From contig NZ_CP075583.1 of assembly GCF_023509035.1 (NCBI RefSeq), positions 4,712,001 to 4,776,000 of the forward strand: DNA of 64,000 nucleotides. The letters are read 5' to 3'. A program made the position numbers and the translations under genes. Source of the DNA: Janthinobacterium lividum (lineage in GTDB: Bacteria > Pseudomonadota > Gammaproteobacteria > Burkholderiales > Burkholderiaceae_D). Below, one piece after another: positions 32,631-41,507 of the stretch. The notes under the pieces are model-generated. The model was not told where the DNA came from, ran no database searches, and saw nothing but the letters and a program-made list of their open reading frames with translations. Numbering within the stretch: the stretch's first letter is position 1; each line of letters opens with the position of its first letter.

Positions 32631-33686
32631 ATGACCCATTCCGACGCCGTATCGACTGCCGCAGCAACGCTCACCCAACGCTCGCGCCGCTGGTTTCTGG
32701 CCAGCGCCCTGGCCGCTTCCGCTGCCGCCATGAGCCTGCCGATGGCCGCCAGCGCCGCCGAACCGGTGGTCTTGCTGAACGCGTCCTACGACGTGATGCG
32801 CGAACTGTTCAAGGATGTGAATCCCGCATTTATTGCTGATTGGAAAGCCAAAACGGGCGAAACCATTGCCATCAAGCAATCGCACGGCGGCTCCAGCAAG
32901 CAGGCGCGCTCCGTCGCCGATGGCCTGGAAGCGTCCGTCGTGACCATGAACCAGGCCAATGACATCGACATCCTCGTCGACCGCGGCCTGGTGGTGGCCG
33001 ACTGGGCCAAGAAATTCCCGAACAATGCGGCGCCGTTTTACTCGACCATGGTGTATCTGGTGCGCAAAGGCAACCCGAAACAGATCAAGGATTGGGACGA
33101 CCTGGCCAAGCCCGGCATCAAGGTTATCGTGCCAAACCCGAAAACCTCGGGCAATGGCCGCTACACCTATCTGGCGGCGTGGGGCTATGCCGTGAAAAAG
33201 GGCGGCAGCGAAGCGCAGGCGCGCGAGCTGGTGACCAAGCTGTTCAAGAACGTGCCCGTGCTGGACGGCGGCGGCCGCGGCGCCACCACTACGTTTACCC
33301 AGCGTGAAATCGGCGATGTGCTGGTGACGTTTGAAAATGAGGTGCAACTGGTGCGCGCCGAATTCGGCGACAACTTCGAAGTGGTGTATCCAAGCATCTC
33401 CATCCTGGCCGAGTCGCCGGTAGCCGTCGTCGACAAGGTCGTCGACCGCCGCGGCATCCGCAAGGAAGCCACGGCCTACCTGCAATACCTGTACTCGGAA
33501 CCAGGCCAGGAACTGGTCGCCAAGCACTACCTGCGCCCCCGTTCGGCAGCCGTCGCGAAGAAATACGCAGCCAGCTTCAAGCCGATCACCCTGTTCACCA
33601 TTGACGATGTGTTTGGCGGCTGGAAACAGGCACAAAAGAAACACTTTGACGATGGTGGTGAATTCGACAAGATTTATCAGAAGTAA
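32631..33686 (+). CDS. sbp: Sulfate/thiosulfate ABC transporter substrate-binding protein
   Basis: This periplasmic protein binds sulfate and presents it to a CysUWA-type transporter. It is 351 aa with an N-terminal signal containing SRRWFL, a possible Tat motif, then a long Ala-rich hydrophobic stretch ending at ASAAE. The mature protein shows the family phrases LLNASYDVMRELFKDVNPAF, QSHGGSSKQARSVADGLEAS, NPKTSGNGRYTYLAAWGYA and LVTFENEV. The membrane and ATPase genes are not next to it, so it is an orphan here. A strong terminator follows. Confidence 0.95.
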   Translation: MTHSDAVSTAAATLTQRSRRWFLASALAASAAAMSLPMAASAAEPVVLLNASYDVMRELFKDVNPAFIADWKAKTGETIAIKQSHGGSSKQARSVADGLEASVVTMNQANDIDILVDRGLVVADWAKKFPNNAAPFYSTMVYLVRKGNPKQIKDWDDLAKPGIKVIVPNPKTSGNGRYTYLAAWGYAVKKGGSEAQARELVTKLFKNVPVLDGGGRGATTTFTQREIGDVLVTFENEVQLVRAEFGDNFEVVYPSISILAESPVAVVDKVVDRRGIRKEATAYLQYLYSEPGQELVAKHYLRPRSAAVAKKYAASFKPITLFTIDDVFGGWKQAQKKHFDDGGEFDKIYQK

Positions 33687-33702
33687 TCTCCGCCGTATCA
33701 GT

Positions 33703-33731
33703 AAAAAACCGGGACATGTCCCGGTTTTTTT
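33703..33731. terminator. Bidirectional intrinsic terminator
   Basis: A perfect inverted repeat, AAAAAACCGGGACA with TGTCCCGGTTTTTT, lies between the convergent sulfate-binding gene and the LuxR-type regulator gene. The A-run on one side and T-run on the other make it functional in both directions. Its right end overlaps the regulator stop at 33730. Confidence 0.9.
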
Positions 33732-34875
33732 ATGGCTGCGCGCCAGCTTGCCACTCGAGCGCGCTGAACAGGCTGGCGATCTCGCTGCTGCGGTGCGTGC
33801 CTGTCTTGGCCAGGATCGCCTGGATCTGGCTGCGCACGGTACTGATGCGCACGCCCTTGCGCTGCGCGTACTCTGCCGCTTCTATGCCGTCGGCCAGGGC
33901 CAGCGCCAGCGCCCACTCCGCGCCCGTCAAGCCGCACGGCCGCTCGGCCGTACTGGGCCAATGCCGCCGCCCTGCCCTGAACAGCGGCCGCAAGGCCAGC
34001 ATGGCCAGGCTGGCGCCATTCCCGCCAGCCTGGCCGATGCGCACCGGCAACGGCAGGATGCCAATTTCCAGTGCCGGACGGCCGTCCCCATCGCTGGCAT
34101 ACAAGGGAGCGGGACAGTGGCACGCCAGTCCGACGCAGACCTGCCGCACGCGCTGGCCCAGTTGCTGTTGCAGCTGAGTCACACGCACAGCCACCTTACC
34201 GCCATGCATGGTGATCACGGAGGCGAACGGCGACGTGGCGGCCAGCAGCCGCTGCGCCGCCAGGTTCATGAAAACCAGCCGCAGGCAGGCGTCGACCAGC
34301 AAGATGGCGCGCGGCAATGCATCGAGCGCTTCCCAGGCCAGCGCGCCATGGGCCTGGGCTTGCTGCGCCGTATCGCGCAGGCGGAACACATTCGGCAGAT
34401 GATCGAGCACGCGCTGCAGCTGCCTGCGCGTGTTCCGATCATAGGGGCCCTGGCCGGCGGCGCGGTGCGCGGACAGAATGGTGAGCGCACCGTTGTCGCG
34501 CACGACGCCGCTGCATGAATAGCGCACGCCTGCGCGCAAATAGAAGTCCTGGAAATACTCGCTGCGCGCCACGGCCTGCTCGCTGAAATAATCTTGCATC
34601 AGATGCATGCGCCCGGGTGGCGCGCGCGTGAGAACCGCATAACCGGGATCAAGCGTGTGATAGTAGCGGCGGTAACCGTGCTCCCACGCTTGTTCGTCCA
34701 GGCCCGTGACACAGGCGCGTGACGGCGCCATCCCCGCTTCCGCTTTCAGAAAACAGCAGGCTACGTCGCCACCGGCAAGCCGCGCGAATGCGCGCAGGGC
34801 CGCGTCCCACTGCGCCGGCTCCAGTGCCGCCCGGTAAAAGGCGGCAATGACGGGATCCGCATCCTCATTGTCCAT
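33730..34875 (-). CDS. LuxR-type helix-turn-helix regulator
   Basis: This is a 381-aa cytoplasmic regulator. The C-terminal 65 residues are a LuxR-type DNA-binding domain (CGLTGAEWALALALADGIEA, then RISTVRSQIQAILAKTGTHR and SSEIASLF). The first 300 residues are a sensor region of unknown ligand with a PAS-like part (ALPRAILLVDACLRLVFMNL). No receiver or autoinducer domain is seen. The gene is divergent from the unknown lipoprotein gene, 161 bp away, so that gene is a candidate target. Confidence 0.88.
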   Translation of the reverse strand: MDNEDADPVIAAFYRAALEPAQWDAALRAFARLAGGDVACCFLKAEAGMAPSRACVTGLDEQAWEHGYRRYYHTLDPGYAVLTRAPPGRMHLMQDYFSEQAVARSEYFQDFYLRAGVRYSCSGVVRDNGALTILSAHRAAGQGPYDRNTRRQLQRVLDHLPNVFRLRDTAQQAQAHGALAWEALDALPRAILLVDACLRLVFMNLAAQRLLAATSPFASVITMHGGKVAVRVTQLQQQLGQRVRQVCVGLACHCPAPLYASDGDGRPALEIGILPLPVRIGQAGGNGASLAMLALRPLFRAGRRHWPSTAERPCGLTGAEWALALALADGIEAAEYAQRKGVRISTVRSQIQAILAKTGTHRSSEIASLFSALEWQAGAQP

Positions 34876-35036
34876 CCGCCCCCCTGCCTGAAAAAAATCG
34901 GCAAACCGGTGCCGCGTCCTTCACTTGAAGGATGCGCGGCAGCAGCCCGGCACGCACCATGGCATCGATGGCGCCTGCCATGCGCACCGCCATCGCCCGT
35001 GCTTTTCCAACTTCGCCCTCACCAAGGAGTAACATC

Positions 35037-36257
35037 ATGCTTACAATCGATACCGGTCGCCGCATCCTCCCCCTGGTTCGCCCCTTGCGCCTGGCAGCCG
35101 GCGCCTCCGCCCTGCTGGCGCTGTCCGCATGCGCCAACCTGAACACCATCCACCGCACGACTGACTTGCCGGACGACGGCAAGGCCATCCACCTCGATGC
35201 GGCCCAACGCGTGATCCATGTCACGAAAGACGGCAAGGCCTGCGCCGAACCCACGCCGGATGCCCTGCAATCGTACGCTTCCGCATTCGGCGGCACGCTC
35301 AGCGCTGGTCCCGATGGCGCCTCCATCTCGAATGCCCTGCGCGCCAATGCCGCCAGCGTGGGACTGCACTCCCAAAGCATTACCCTGATGCGTCAGCAAC
35401 TGTTCAACATCTGCGAATATGCACAAAACAAATGGCTCAATGACGCGGACGTCATGCTGCTCATGGAGCGTTCGCAAGACCTCACGCTGGGTATCCTGGC
35501 CATCGAGCAACTGACCGGCGCCGTGGTAGCGCGCCAGCCCGTACTGTCGGATCATGCCGACGTGGCCGCAGTGGCGAAACAGCGCCTGCAGGCATCCCAG
35601 GACGCCCTGGCAACGCAAGCCAAACTCGATCTCGCGATCAAGAAAGAACAAGCCATGCAAACCAATGCCGATGCGCAAGCCATGTCAGCGACCCCGCCCA
35701 CGGCCGGCATGGCTACGTCGGCAAGCCAGGAAGTCCACATGCTTAAGACAACGCACGACGGCGCAAGTTCTGCCGGCGCCAGCATGGCATTGGCGCAGGC
35801 ACGTGCCGAGCGGGCCGAGCTCGAAGAACAGTTGGCAGACCATCTGGCGCAAAGCCAGGGCGGCGCAAACGCTGGCAACGGCATGCCCGCGCCGCTGTAT
35901 GCCAGCACCATCAATGCCAGCACGGCAGCGCACCTGGCCAAGGCCAGCACCGATATCGTCAGCATGATTTTGAAGAAGGGGCACTTGACCGATATGTGCA
36001 TCACCTTCATCAATCATCCGAAGAAGTCCGTGGAGATGTGGGAGCACTACAAGGAAGTGATGAACCAATGCAAGGCGGTGCTGAAGGCGGACTTACTCCC
36101 CGGCACTACTCAGCCATATAGCGTCACCATGCGCATGCCCACGGATGACATGACACCCTTGCCTGATGCGGAGAACTGGACGCCCGTTCTTACTCCAAAG
36201 AAACGCAAGTCAGGCGCCGGTACGGCACTGTCCGAAAGCGGCCAGGCGAAAGACTAG
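35037..36257 (+). CDS. Unknown lipoprotein, 406 aa
   Basis: I do not recognise a family. Start ATG 35037 has AAGGAG upstream (35022-35027). A lipoprotein signal is clear: basic N-terminus, LAAGASALLALSAC with lipidated Cys32. The mature part has a helical core (SITLMRQQLFNICEYAQNKW, then LLMERSQDLTLGILAIEQL), an Ala/Gln-rich coiled-coil stretch (ASQDALATQAKLDLAIKKEQ and RAERAELEEQLADHLAQSQG), a second domain with conserved-looking Cys (HLTDMCITFINHPK, HYKEVMNQCKAVL) and a basic tail. Envelope location is inferred. It is divergent from the LuxR-type regulator. Confidence 0.8.
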   Translation: MLTIDTGRRILPLVRPLRLAAGASALLALSACANLNTIHRTTDLPDDGKAIHLDAAQRVIHVTKDGKACAEPTPDALQSYASAFGGTLSAGPDGASISNALRANAASVGLHSQSITLMRQQLFNICEYAQNKWLNDADVMLLMERSQDLTLGILAIEQLTGAVVARQPVLSDHADVAAVAKQRLQASQDALATQAKLDLAIKKEQAMQTNADAQAMSATPPTAGMATSASQEVHMLKTTHDGASSAGASMALAQARAERAELEEQLADHLAQSQGGANAGNGMPAPLYASTINASTAAHLAKASTDIVSMILKKGHLTDMCITFINHPKKSVEMWEHYKEVMNQCKAVLKADLLPGTTQPYSVTMRMPTDDMTPLPDAENWTPVLTPKKRKSGAGTALSESGQAKD

Positions 36258-36369
36258 GCGCGAATGGCGGCACAAGGCGGATCTGCTTGCCTCGTCCGCA
36301 ACACCTTGTACTTCCGGCTGCCACGCATAGGCGAATAATATGCTTGCATTAGCACTTTCGTACACTTTC

Positions 36370-36385
36370 CGCATATCGATATGCG
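36370..36385. promoter_or_regulatory. 16-bp palindrome upstream of mop
   Basis: The perfect palindrome CGCATATCGATATGCG lies 85 bp before the mop start in a 213-bp gap without other genes. Its TAT/ATA character recalls ModE-type molybdate operators, but the spacing differs from the known ModE site, so the regulator is a guess. Confidence 0.45.
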
Positions 36386-36470
36386 CATCGATTCGTGGTC
36401 AAAAGCGTGCGCGCGCCGTACTCTGGCCTTGTCGCGCCGCACGGCGTATTACGGGCACAAAGGAAATATC

Positions 36471-36689
36471 ATGGCTATCTCGGAAGTGAATGTACGCAAC
36501 CAGTTTCGCGGCAAGATCAAGGAAATCATCTTTGGCCCCGTGGTGTCGGAAGTAGATGTGGAAACGCCGCACGGCATCGTCACGTCGGTGATCACCTCGC
36601 GCTCGATCAAGGACCTGGACCTGAAAGTAGGCAGCGAAGTCATCGCCCTGGTGAAATCGACGGAAGTGTCGATCGCCAAGATCCAGTAA
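36471..36689 (+). CDS. mop: Molybdopterin/molybdate-binding protein, Mop type
   Basis: This is a 72-aa single TOBE/Mop domain: MAISEVNVRNQFRGKIKEII, then GPVVSEVDVETPHGIVTSVI, TSRSIKDLDLKVGSEVIALV and KSTEVSIAKI. Mop proteins form hexamers that store or buffer molybdate in the cytoplasm. Start ATG 36471 has AAAGGAA upstream; the longer frame from 36381 begins inside the palindrome and has no ribosome site. It stands alone; the nitrate-assimilation genes elsewhere in the window would need molybdenum. Confidence 0.93.
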   Translation: MAISEVNVRNQFRGKIKEIIFGPVVSEVDVETPHGIVTSVITSRSIKDLDLKVGSEVIALVKSTEVSIAKIQ

Positions 36690-36705
36690 GCTTCCTCTTC
36701 CCATG

Positions 36706-36739
36706 CGCCGCGCCCTTGCCTTCCGGCAGCGGCGCGGCG
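36706..36739 (+). terminator. Stem-loop after mop
   Basis: A perfect 9-bp GC stem, CGCCGCGCC with GGCGCGGCG, follows mop by 16 nt and is trailed by TTT. The loop is 16 nt. It is a likely terminator, between the convergent mop and DsrE-like genes. Confidence 0.6.
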
Positions 36740-36758
36740 TTTGCGTCAGGGCTTGATG

Positions 36759-37187
36759 TCAGGGCTTAATATATACATACCCTTCCTGCCACTGCAAGCG
36801 GCTCAGCTCGGCCACGCCCGAGGGCACGATGATGGCTTCGGGCAGCACGCGCTGGCGGTCGATGTTGCGTCCTTGCAAGGTGTTATTACAGACACGAAAG
36901 CTCACGCCCCGCTTGGCCAGCTCGCGCACCACCACGTCATACGGTGAACCATTTTTGTCGATGGCGCCGTCGAGCAGGAAATCGATACCGAGGCCATGTG
37001 CGACGAGCACGATGGTGGCTTGGGGGCTGGCGTCCAGGTGATTGCGGATATTCTTCAGCGCAGCCGTGGCATTGCTGGCGTCATTGACGTGGTACACCAC
37101 CTTTTCCTCCTTTTGCGCTGCCGCGACGGCGCTGCAAGCGAGCAAGGAAAGAAGGATGGTGGAAAACCAGCGGCGCAAGATTGTCAT
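36759..37187 (-). CDS. Periplasmic DsrE-family protein
   Basis: This is a 142-aa DsrE/DsrF-like protein with an N-terminal signal peptide (WFSTILLSLLACSAVAAAQ). The mature domain shows KVVYHVNDASNATAALKNIR, TIVLVAHGLGIDFLL and RGVSFRVCNNTLQ with one Cys in the position often used by DsrE-like sulfur carriers. DsrE-like proteins with a signal peptide are common and mostly uncharacterised. It is transcribed alone, convergent with mop. Confidence 0.85.
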   Translation of the reverse strand: MTILRRWFSTILLSLLACSAVAAAQKEEKVVYHVNDASNATAALKNIRNHLDASPQATIVLVAHGLGIDFLLDGAIDKNGSPYDVVVRELAKRGVSFRVCNNTLQGRNIDRQRVLPEAIIVPSGVAELSRLQWQEGYVYIKP

Positions 37188-37230
37188 GAGATGTCCATTT
37201 CAGTGATAGATTAAAAACATTGCCATCATA

Positions 37231-37980
37231 TCAATCCCTGAACAAATAGGTAAACGTGCGGCTGACGGGCAGCTTTTCCGTGCTGCCGCGCAGCAGCACC
37301 TGCATGCGCTCGGCGTCGATGCGCTCGGCCGCCTCGATGGCTTTCACGTTGACCATGGTGCCGCGGTGGATTTGCCAGAACTGTTCCGGATCGAGGCCGC
37401 CCAATAAATCCTTCAGCGGCGTGCGCACCAGCGCTTCCGAGCCGGCCACCACGACGCGTGTGTACTTGGTGTCGGCCTGGAAGAACAGCACGTCGTCGAT
37501 GTCGATCAGGCGGATCTGCTTGCCCACGCTGGCCTTGATCCATTTCAGTTTTTCGCGCGGCGGCGCCGGCAGCGCCGCGCGCAGCGACTGCAGCAGGTGC
37601 GCCATGTCCGCCGGCTGCGCGCCCAGCTTGTCGTGCAGACGGGCCAGCGCGCGCTGCAAGCGTTCGGCCTGCACGGGTTTCAGCAGATAATCGACGGCGC
37701 CCGCGTCGAACGCATCGACGGCATACTGGTCATACGCGGTGACAAACACCACATGCGCCCGGGTGCCGATGCGCTCGGCCACTTCCAGGCCCGACAGGCC
37801 CGGCATGCGGATGTCGAGGAAGACCACGTCCGGCTCGTGCTCGAGGAAACCGTCCCAGGCGTCGTTGCCGTTTTCCGCCACCAGCACGATGCGCGCTTCG
37901 GGCCAGGCCAGCGCCAGCATCGTCTGCAGGCGTTCGCGCATCAGGGGTTCGTCTTCGGCGATCAGGATGGTGGTGTTCAT
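37231..37980 (-). CDS. LytTR response regulator (LytR/AlgR type)
   Basis: This is a 249-aa response regulator. The receiver domain (ILIAEDEPLMRERLQTMLAL) has the phospho-acceptor Asp56 in VVFLDIRMPG and the Thr/Lys positions in HVVFVTAYDQYAVDAF and YLLKPV. The C-terminal LytTR DNA-binding domain is seen in LIDIDDVLFFQADTKYTRVV, EQFWQIHRGTMVNVKAI and KLPVSRTFTYLF. It overlaps its cognate kinase gene by 4 nt. Regulators of this kind bind direct repeats. Confidence 0.95.
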   Translation of the reverse strand: MNTTILIAEDEPLMRERLQTMLALAWPEARIVLVAENGNDAWDGFLEHEPDVVFLDIRMPGLSGLEVAERIGTRAHVVFVTAYDQYAVDAFDAGAVDYLLKPVQAERLQRALARLHDKLGAQPADMAHLLQSLRAALPAPPREKLKWIKASVGKQIRLIDIDDVLFFQADTKYTRVVVAGSEALVRTPLKDLLGGLDPEQFWQIHRGTMVNVKAIEAAERIDAERMQVLLRGSTEKLPVSRTFTYLFRD

Positions 37981-39170
37981 GCGGCGGGTTCCTTCGTATT
38001 CATCGGTAACACGATCTCGGCGAGCACGCCCTCCTCCTCGCCATTTTGCACGTCCAGACTGGCGGCGGCCGTGGCCAGCTGCAGCCGGCGGCGCACATTC
38101 TCCAGGCCCAGGCCACCGCCGGGTGCACTGGCCGCGCCCGGGCTCAGGCCCACACCCGTATCCTGCACGCGCAAGCGCATGGCGCCGTCCGCATCCAGCA
38201 CGGCCGAGACAACGATCTCGCCCCCGCGCAGCGATGGTTCGATACCATGCTTGATGGCGTTTTCCACCAGGGTCAGCAGGATCATGCTGGGCACCTGTAT
38301 CTGCGCCAAGCCGGGCGGCAAGTCGAGACGGAAGGACAGGCGTGCGCCCATGCGTACCTGCATCACTTGCAGATAGGCTTGCACCACGTCGAATTCCGTT
38401 TGCAAGGGCACGTGGTCGGCGCGCATCTCGGCCAGGCTGGCGCGCAAAAAGGCGATCAGGTTGGCAGTGAGCGCGGCCGCCTGTGCCGCGCCATGGGCGC
38501 CCTGCTCGGCCAGTTGCTGCACGGCGCCCAGGGTATTGAACAGGAAATGCGGCTCGATCTGCGCGCGCAGCAGCCGCAGCTGCGATTCGCTCAGTTCGCG
38601 CGCCAGACGGTCGCGTTCGGCATCCTGCTGCAACTGCAGGGCCAGCGCCTCGTACTGGCGGTTGCGCCAGATGGCCACGATGGTCATCGGCACCATATAG
38701 ACCAGCCCGGCCGTCAGCGCGGCCCAGCCGCCTACGCGCGCGCCCCGTTCCAGCGCCACGCCGATGGAACTATTACCTTCCAGCATGGCGCGCAGCACGC
38801 CAATCGCCACACCTGCCAGGGAAGGCACCAGCAGCAGCAACAGCACCTTGAGCTTCCGCTGCGCCAGCTTGCGATAATTGAACCAGACGCCCATTACGCC
38901 CCAGGCCATCGCCAGGCCGAGAACATTGCTGAGCACCAAGGCCTTGGTCCAGCCCACTTTGTCGGGCAGCACCAAATGCAGCGCGACGCCGATAAGGCTG
39001 AACAACAGCATCAGCCTGGCCGCCGCAATATAAAAGCCGGCGCCGCGATATTTCAGCATGAAGTCATGAAACTGCTGGCGGTCGATCGGCGTCAGGGTGA
39101 TCAGCCGCAACGCCACCCAGCGCCGCCAGCCATGCGGCAACTGGGCCGCCGTGTCCGGATGCGCGAGCAC
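37977..39170 (-). CDS. LytS/YehU-type sensor histidine kinase
   Basis: This is a 397-aa membrane kinase, partner of the LytTR regulator. Four hydrophobic helices lie at about residues 47-160 (FYIAAARLMLLFSLIGVALH, ALVLSNVLGLAMAWGVMG, VLLLLLVPSLAGVAIGVL, AALTAGLVYMVPMTIVAIW). The His_kinase motif RAQIEPHFLFNTLGAVQQL has the phosphorylated His208, and the ATP domain shows LTLVENAIKHGIEPSLRGGE and GVGLSPGAASAPGGGLGLEN. The start is GTG 39170 without a good ribosome site; an ATG 14 nt upstream (MKPSG) is out of frame by one base, so the N-terminus is uncertain. Confidence 0.92.
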   Translation of the reverse strand: MLAHPDTAAQLPHGWRRWVALRLITLTPIDRQQFHDFMLKYRGAGFYIAAARLMLLFSLIGVALHLVLPDKVGWTKALVLSNVLGLAMAWGVMGVWFNYRKLAQRKLKVLLLLLVPSLAGVAIGVLRAMLEGNSSIGVALERGARVGGWAALTAGLVYMVPMTIVAIWRNRQYEALALQLQQDAERDRLARELSESQLRLLRAQIEPHFLFNTLGAVQQLAEQGAHGAAQAAALTANLIAFLRASLAEMRADHVPLQTEFDVVQAYLQVMQVRMGARLSFRLDLPPGLAQIQVPSMILLTLVENAIKHGIEPSLRGGEIVVSAVLDADGAMRLRVQDTGVGLSPGAASAPGGGLGLENVRRRLQLATAAASLDVQNGEEEGVLAEIVLPMNTKEPAA

Positions 39171-39640
39171 CCTGAGGGTTTCATCGTCGTAACAGCGATA
39201 CCATCCGGCGAATTTTTTTCCACATGCTGCGATCTCCCAGTCGTGTCAATCAGGCATGAACGCAGTCTACGGCGCCCCTGTGGCAGGGCATAGCGTGGGG
39301 CGACGAAGCACGAAGCGGCAGGCACCAACGACGAAGCGCGCGGCGCCTGACCGACCAGAGTTGCCAATATTGCAGAAATAATACGAAGTTTCCAAGGCGA
39401 AATCAATAATTGCGTAACAATTTTCACTACGGCAAGATTAGCCCCATTTATTTGCCAAATTGGCCGCAACACCGCCTGTCGCGGGCCTGTACCGTAGACA
39501 TCGCTTGATCTTTAATGGTATTGTTTAAGCTTGGCAAATATTGCCTCCGAGATACACGCCGCGTCCCCGCGCGGCCCGCTTCCGGATTTGCGCGCAGCGC
39601 CCACGATGGCGCCCCAAAACTGCTTTCCCATTACAATCCC
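39171..39640. promoter_or_regulatory. 470-bp gap between the sensor kinase and PBP7-like genes
   Basis: I see no convincing gene here; the in-frame extension of the PBP7 ORF lacks a start site. On the kinase side the heptamer ACGAAGC occurs three times (39303, 39310 and 39331; GCTTCGT on the kinase strand), the first two in tandem, which would suit a LytTR regulator. On the PBP7 side are short AT-rich palindromes: CAATATTG (39365), GCCAA-A-TTGGC (39454) and GGCAA-ATA-TTGCC (39533). Promoters for both genes should lie here. Confidence 0.4.
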
Positions 39641-40519
39641 ATGCTCAAAAAAATGTTCGCCGCGGTGCTGATGACGCTTTCGACAGCGGCCATCGCCGTG
39701 CCCTTCGGTTCCCAGTCGATACTGGTGGTCGAAGATGGCACAGGCAAAGTCTTGCTTGAAAAGAATTCCAACGTGGTGGTGCCCATCGCCTCGCTGACCA
39801 AACTCATGACGGCCATGGTCGTGCTCGACTCCAAGGCGAACATGCAGGAAGAGATCAGCATCGACCGCGAGGATGTCGACACCTTGAAACACAGCACCTC
39901 GCGCGTGCCCGTGGGCGCCACCCTGAGCCGCCACGACGTGCTGCAACTGGCGCTGATGTCATCCGACAACCGCGCCGCCGCCTCGCTGGCGCGCACCTTC
40001 CCCGGCGGCCCGACTGCGTTTGCCGTGGCCGTCAACGCCAAGATCAAGGCCCTGGGCATGCGCCAGACCGTGATCGAAGAGCCGACGGGCCTGTCGCCGA
40101 ATAACCAGTCGACGGCAGCGGACCTCGTCAAGATGGCCGTGGCCGCCTCGCGCTACCCGGAAATCAGCCGCATCACCACCGATTCGAAGGACGTGATCCA
40201 GATCAAGGGGCGCGATGTGGAATACCACAACACGAACCGCCTGGTGGGTGCCAAGGGCTGGGACATCGGCCTGTCGAAGACGGGCTACACGAATGAAGCG
40301 GGACGTTGCCTGATCATGCGCATCAAGTCGGCCGGCAAGTTTGCCACCATGATCCTGCTCAACGCGCGCGCCAATTCCGTGCGCGCCATGGACGCCGTCA
40401 ACATCCGCCGCATGCTGGCGGCCGAGAACGGCATCGAAGAGCCGAAAGTGATGCGCGCATCCGTCAGCCGGCACAAAAAGGCGCCGGCGAAACCATCGAA
40501 ACGCCGCCGCGCAAAATAA
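39641..40519 (+). CDS. pbpG: D-alanyl-D-alanine endopeptidase (PBP7/PbpG-like)
   Basis: This is a periplasmic low-molecular-weight penicillin-binding protein that trims peptidoglycan. From ATG 39641 (MLKKMFAAVLMTLSTAAIAV) it is 292 aa with a signal peptide. The three catalytic motifs are present: SLTK (SxxK), SSDN (SxN) and KTG in LSKTGYTNEAGRCLIMR. Length and motif spacing match PBP7 rather than DacA, as no C-terminal membrane anchor is seen; instead a Lys/Arg-rich tail (HKKAPAKPSKRRRAK) ends the protein. Confidence 0.92.
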   Translation: MLKKMFAAVLMTLSTAAIAVPFGSQSILVVEDGTGKVLLEKNSNVVVPIASLTKLMTAMVVLDSKANMQEEISIDREDVDTLKHSTSRVPVGATLSRHDVLQLALMSSDNRAAASLARTFPGGPTAFAVAVNAKIKALGMRQTVIEEPTGLSPNNQSTAADLVKMAVAASRYPEISRITTDSKDVIQIKGRDVEYHNTNRLVGAKGWDIGLSKTGYTNEAGRCLIMRIKSAGKFATMILLNARANSVRAMDAVNIRRMLAAENGIEEPKVMRASVSRHKKAPAKPSKRRRAK

Positions 40520-41452
40520 TTATTTCGCTTGCCGGTTGGTCATCACCACGCCCGCTATCGTCACCGCGCCGCCCACCAGCATCGAGACCAGCACCGGCTC
40601 GCCCAAGAGCGCCGCAGCCAGCACGATGCCGAACACGGGCACGAGGTTGTTGAACACGGCCGTGCGCGACGGGCCCAGCGCTTTCACGCCTTCGTAATAC
40701 CAGACAAAGCCGATCACCGTGCCGAACACGCCCAGGTAGCCGATGGCAGCCCATACTTGCCAGCCAAAGCTGTGCCATGGCACGGTGGGGAACTCCACCA
40801 CCGCCCCCACCAGCAAAAAGGCCAGGCCCCACATAGCCGCATACGTGGTGGCCGCAATCGGGCTCAAGCCCTTCAGCGCGACCCGGCCGATCAGGGTGTA
40901 GGCAGCCCAGCTGGAAATGCCGCAGAACATGAACACTTCGCCCATGCCGATGCCGCCGCCCTTGCCATGCAGCACGCCGGCGAGATCGCCGCGCGTGATG
41001 ACGATGGCCGTGCCGCAAAACGCCAGCATGATGCCCAGCCACTTGAAGGAACCGAGCCGTTCGCGGAACAGCATGGCCGAGGCCAGCGCCGTGACGATGG
41101 GATTCAAGGCCACGAACAGGGCCGTGCGCCCCGCCGGCATGCGCGACAGGGCCGCCAGGAAGCACAGGTTATACAAAAAGATGCCCGTCAGGCCGAGCGC
41201 CGCCGTCGTCATCAATTGCTTGCGGTCCAGGCGCGGCAAGCCCCCTTCGAGTTTCCAGGCCAGCACGACCAGCAGCAGTACGGCCACGCCGAAGCGTCCG
41301 CTGGCAGCCGTCATGGGCGGCATCTGCTGCGCCAGCACGCGCCCCGCGATAAAGGTGCCACCCCAGAACAGGGCAACGAAAATCAATTTGAGGTAGACGA
41401 GCGGCGATTGCACGGAAGGCAAGGCGGCTGAAGGTATGGCGGAAGAAGACAT
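40520..41452 (-). CDS. EamA/DMT-family transporter
   Basis: This is a 310-aa inner-membrane protein with ten predicted helices in two EamA repeats (FVALFWGGTFIAGRVLAQQ opens the first, AAYTLIGRVALKGLSPIAAT the second). GIFLYNLCFLAALSRMPAGR then TALFVALNPIVTAL is a typical DMT segment. Start ATG 41452 has AGGAT upstream. The family exports amino acids or metabolites; the substrate is unknown. It is divergent from a LysR gene that probably controls it. Confidence 0.92.
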   Translation of the reverse strand: MSSSAIPSAALPSVQSPLVYLKLIFVALFWGGTFIAGRVLAQQMPPMTAASGRFGVAVLLLVVLAWKLEGGLPRLDRKQLMTTAALGLTGIFLYNLCFLAALSRMPAGRTALFVALNPIVTALASAMLFRERLGSFKWLGIMLAFCGTAIVITRGDLAGVLHGKGGGIGMGEVFMFCGISSWAAYTLIGRVALKGLSPIAATTYAAMWGLAFLLVGAVVEFPTVPWHSFGWQVWAAIGYLGVFGTVIGFVWYYEGVKALGPSRTAVFNNLVPVFGIVLAAALLGEPVLVSMLVGGAVTIAGVVMTNRQAK

Positions 41453-41507
41453 GGAATATCCTGTGTGGCCGCTTGTGCGGCGGGTGGTGTGCATGCGTTA
41501 CACTTAT

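Noticed and set aside
36381..36470. Longer N-terminus of Mop (30 extra residues)
   Set aside because: It begins inside a palindrome, has no ribosome site, and Mop proteins start at the MAISEVNV-like position.
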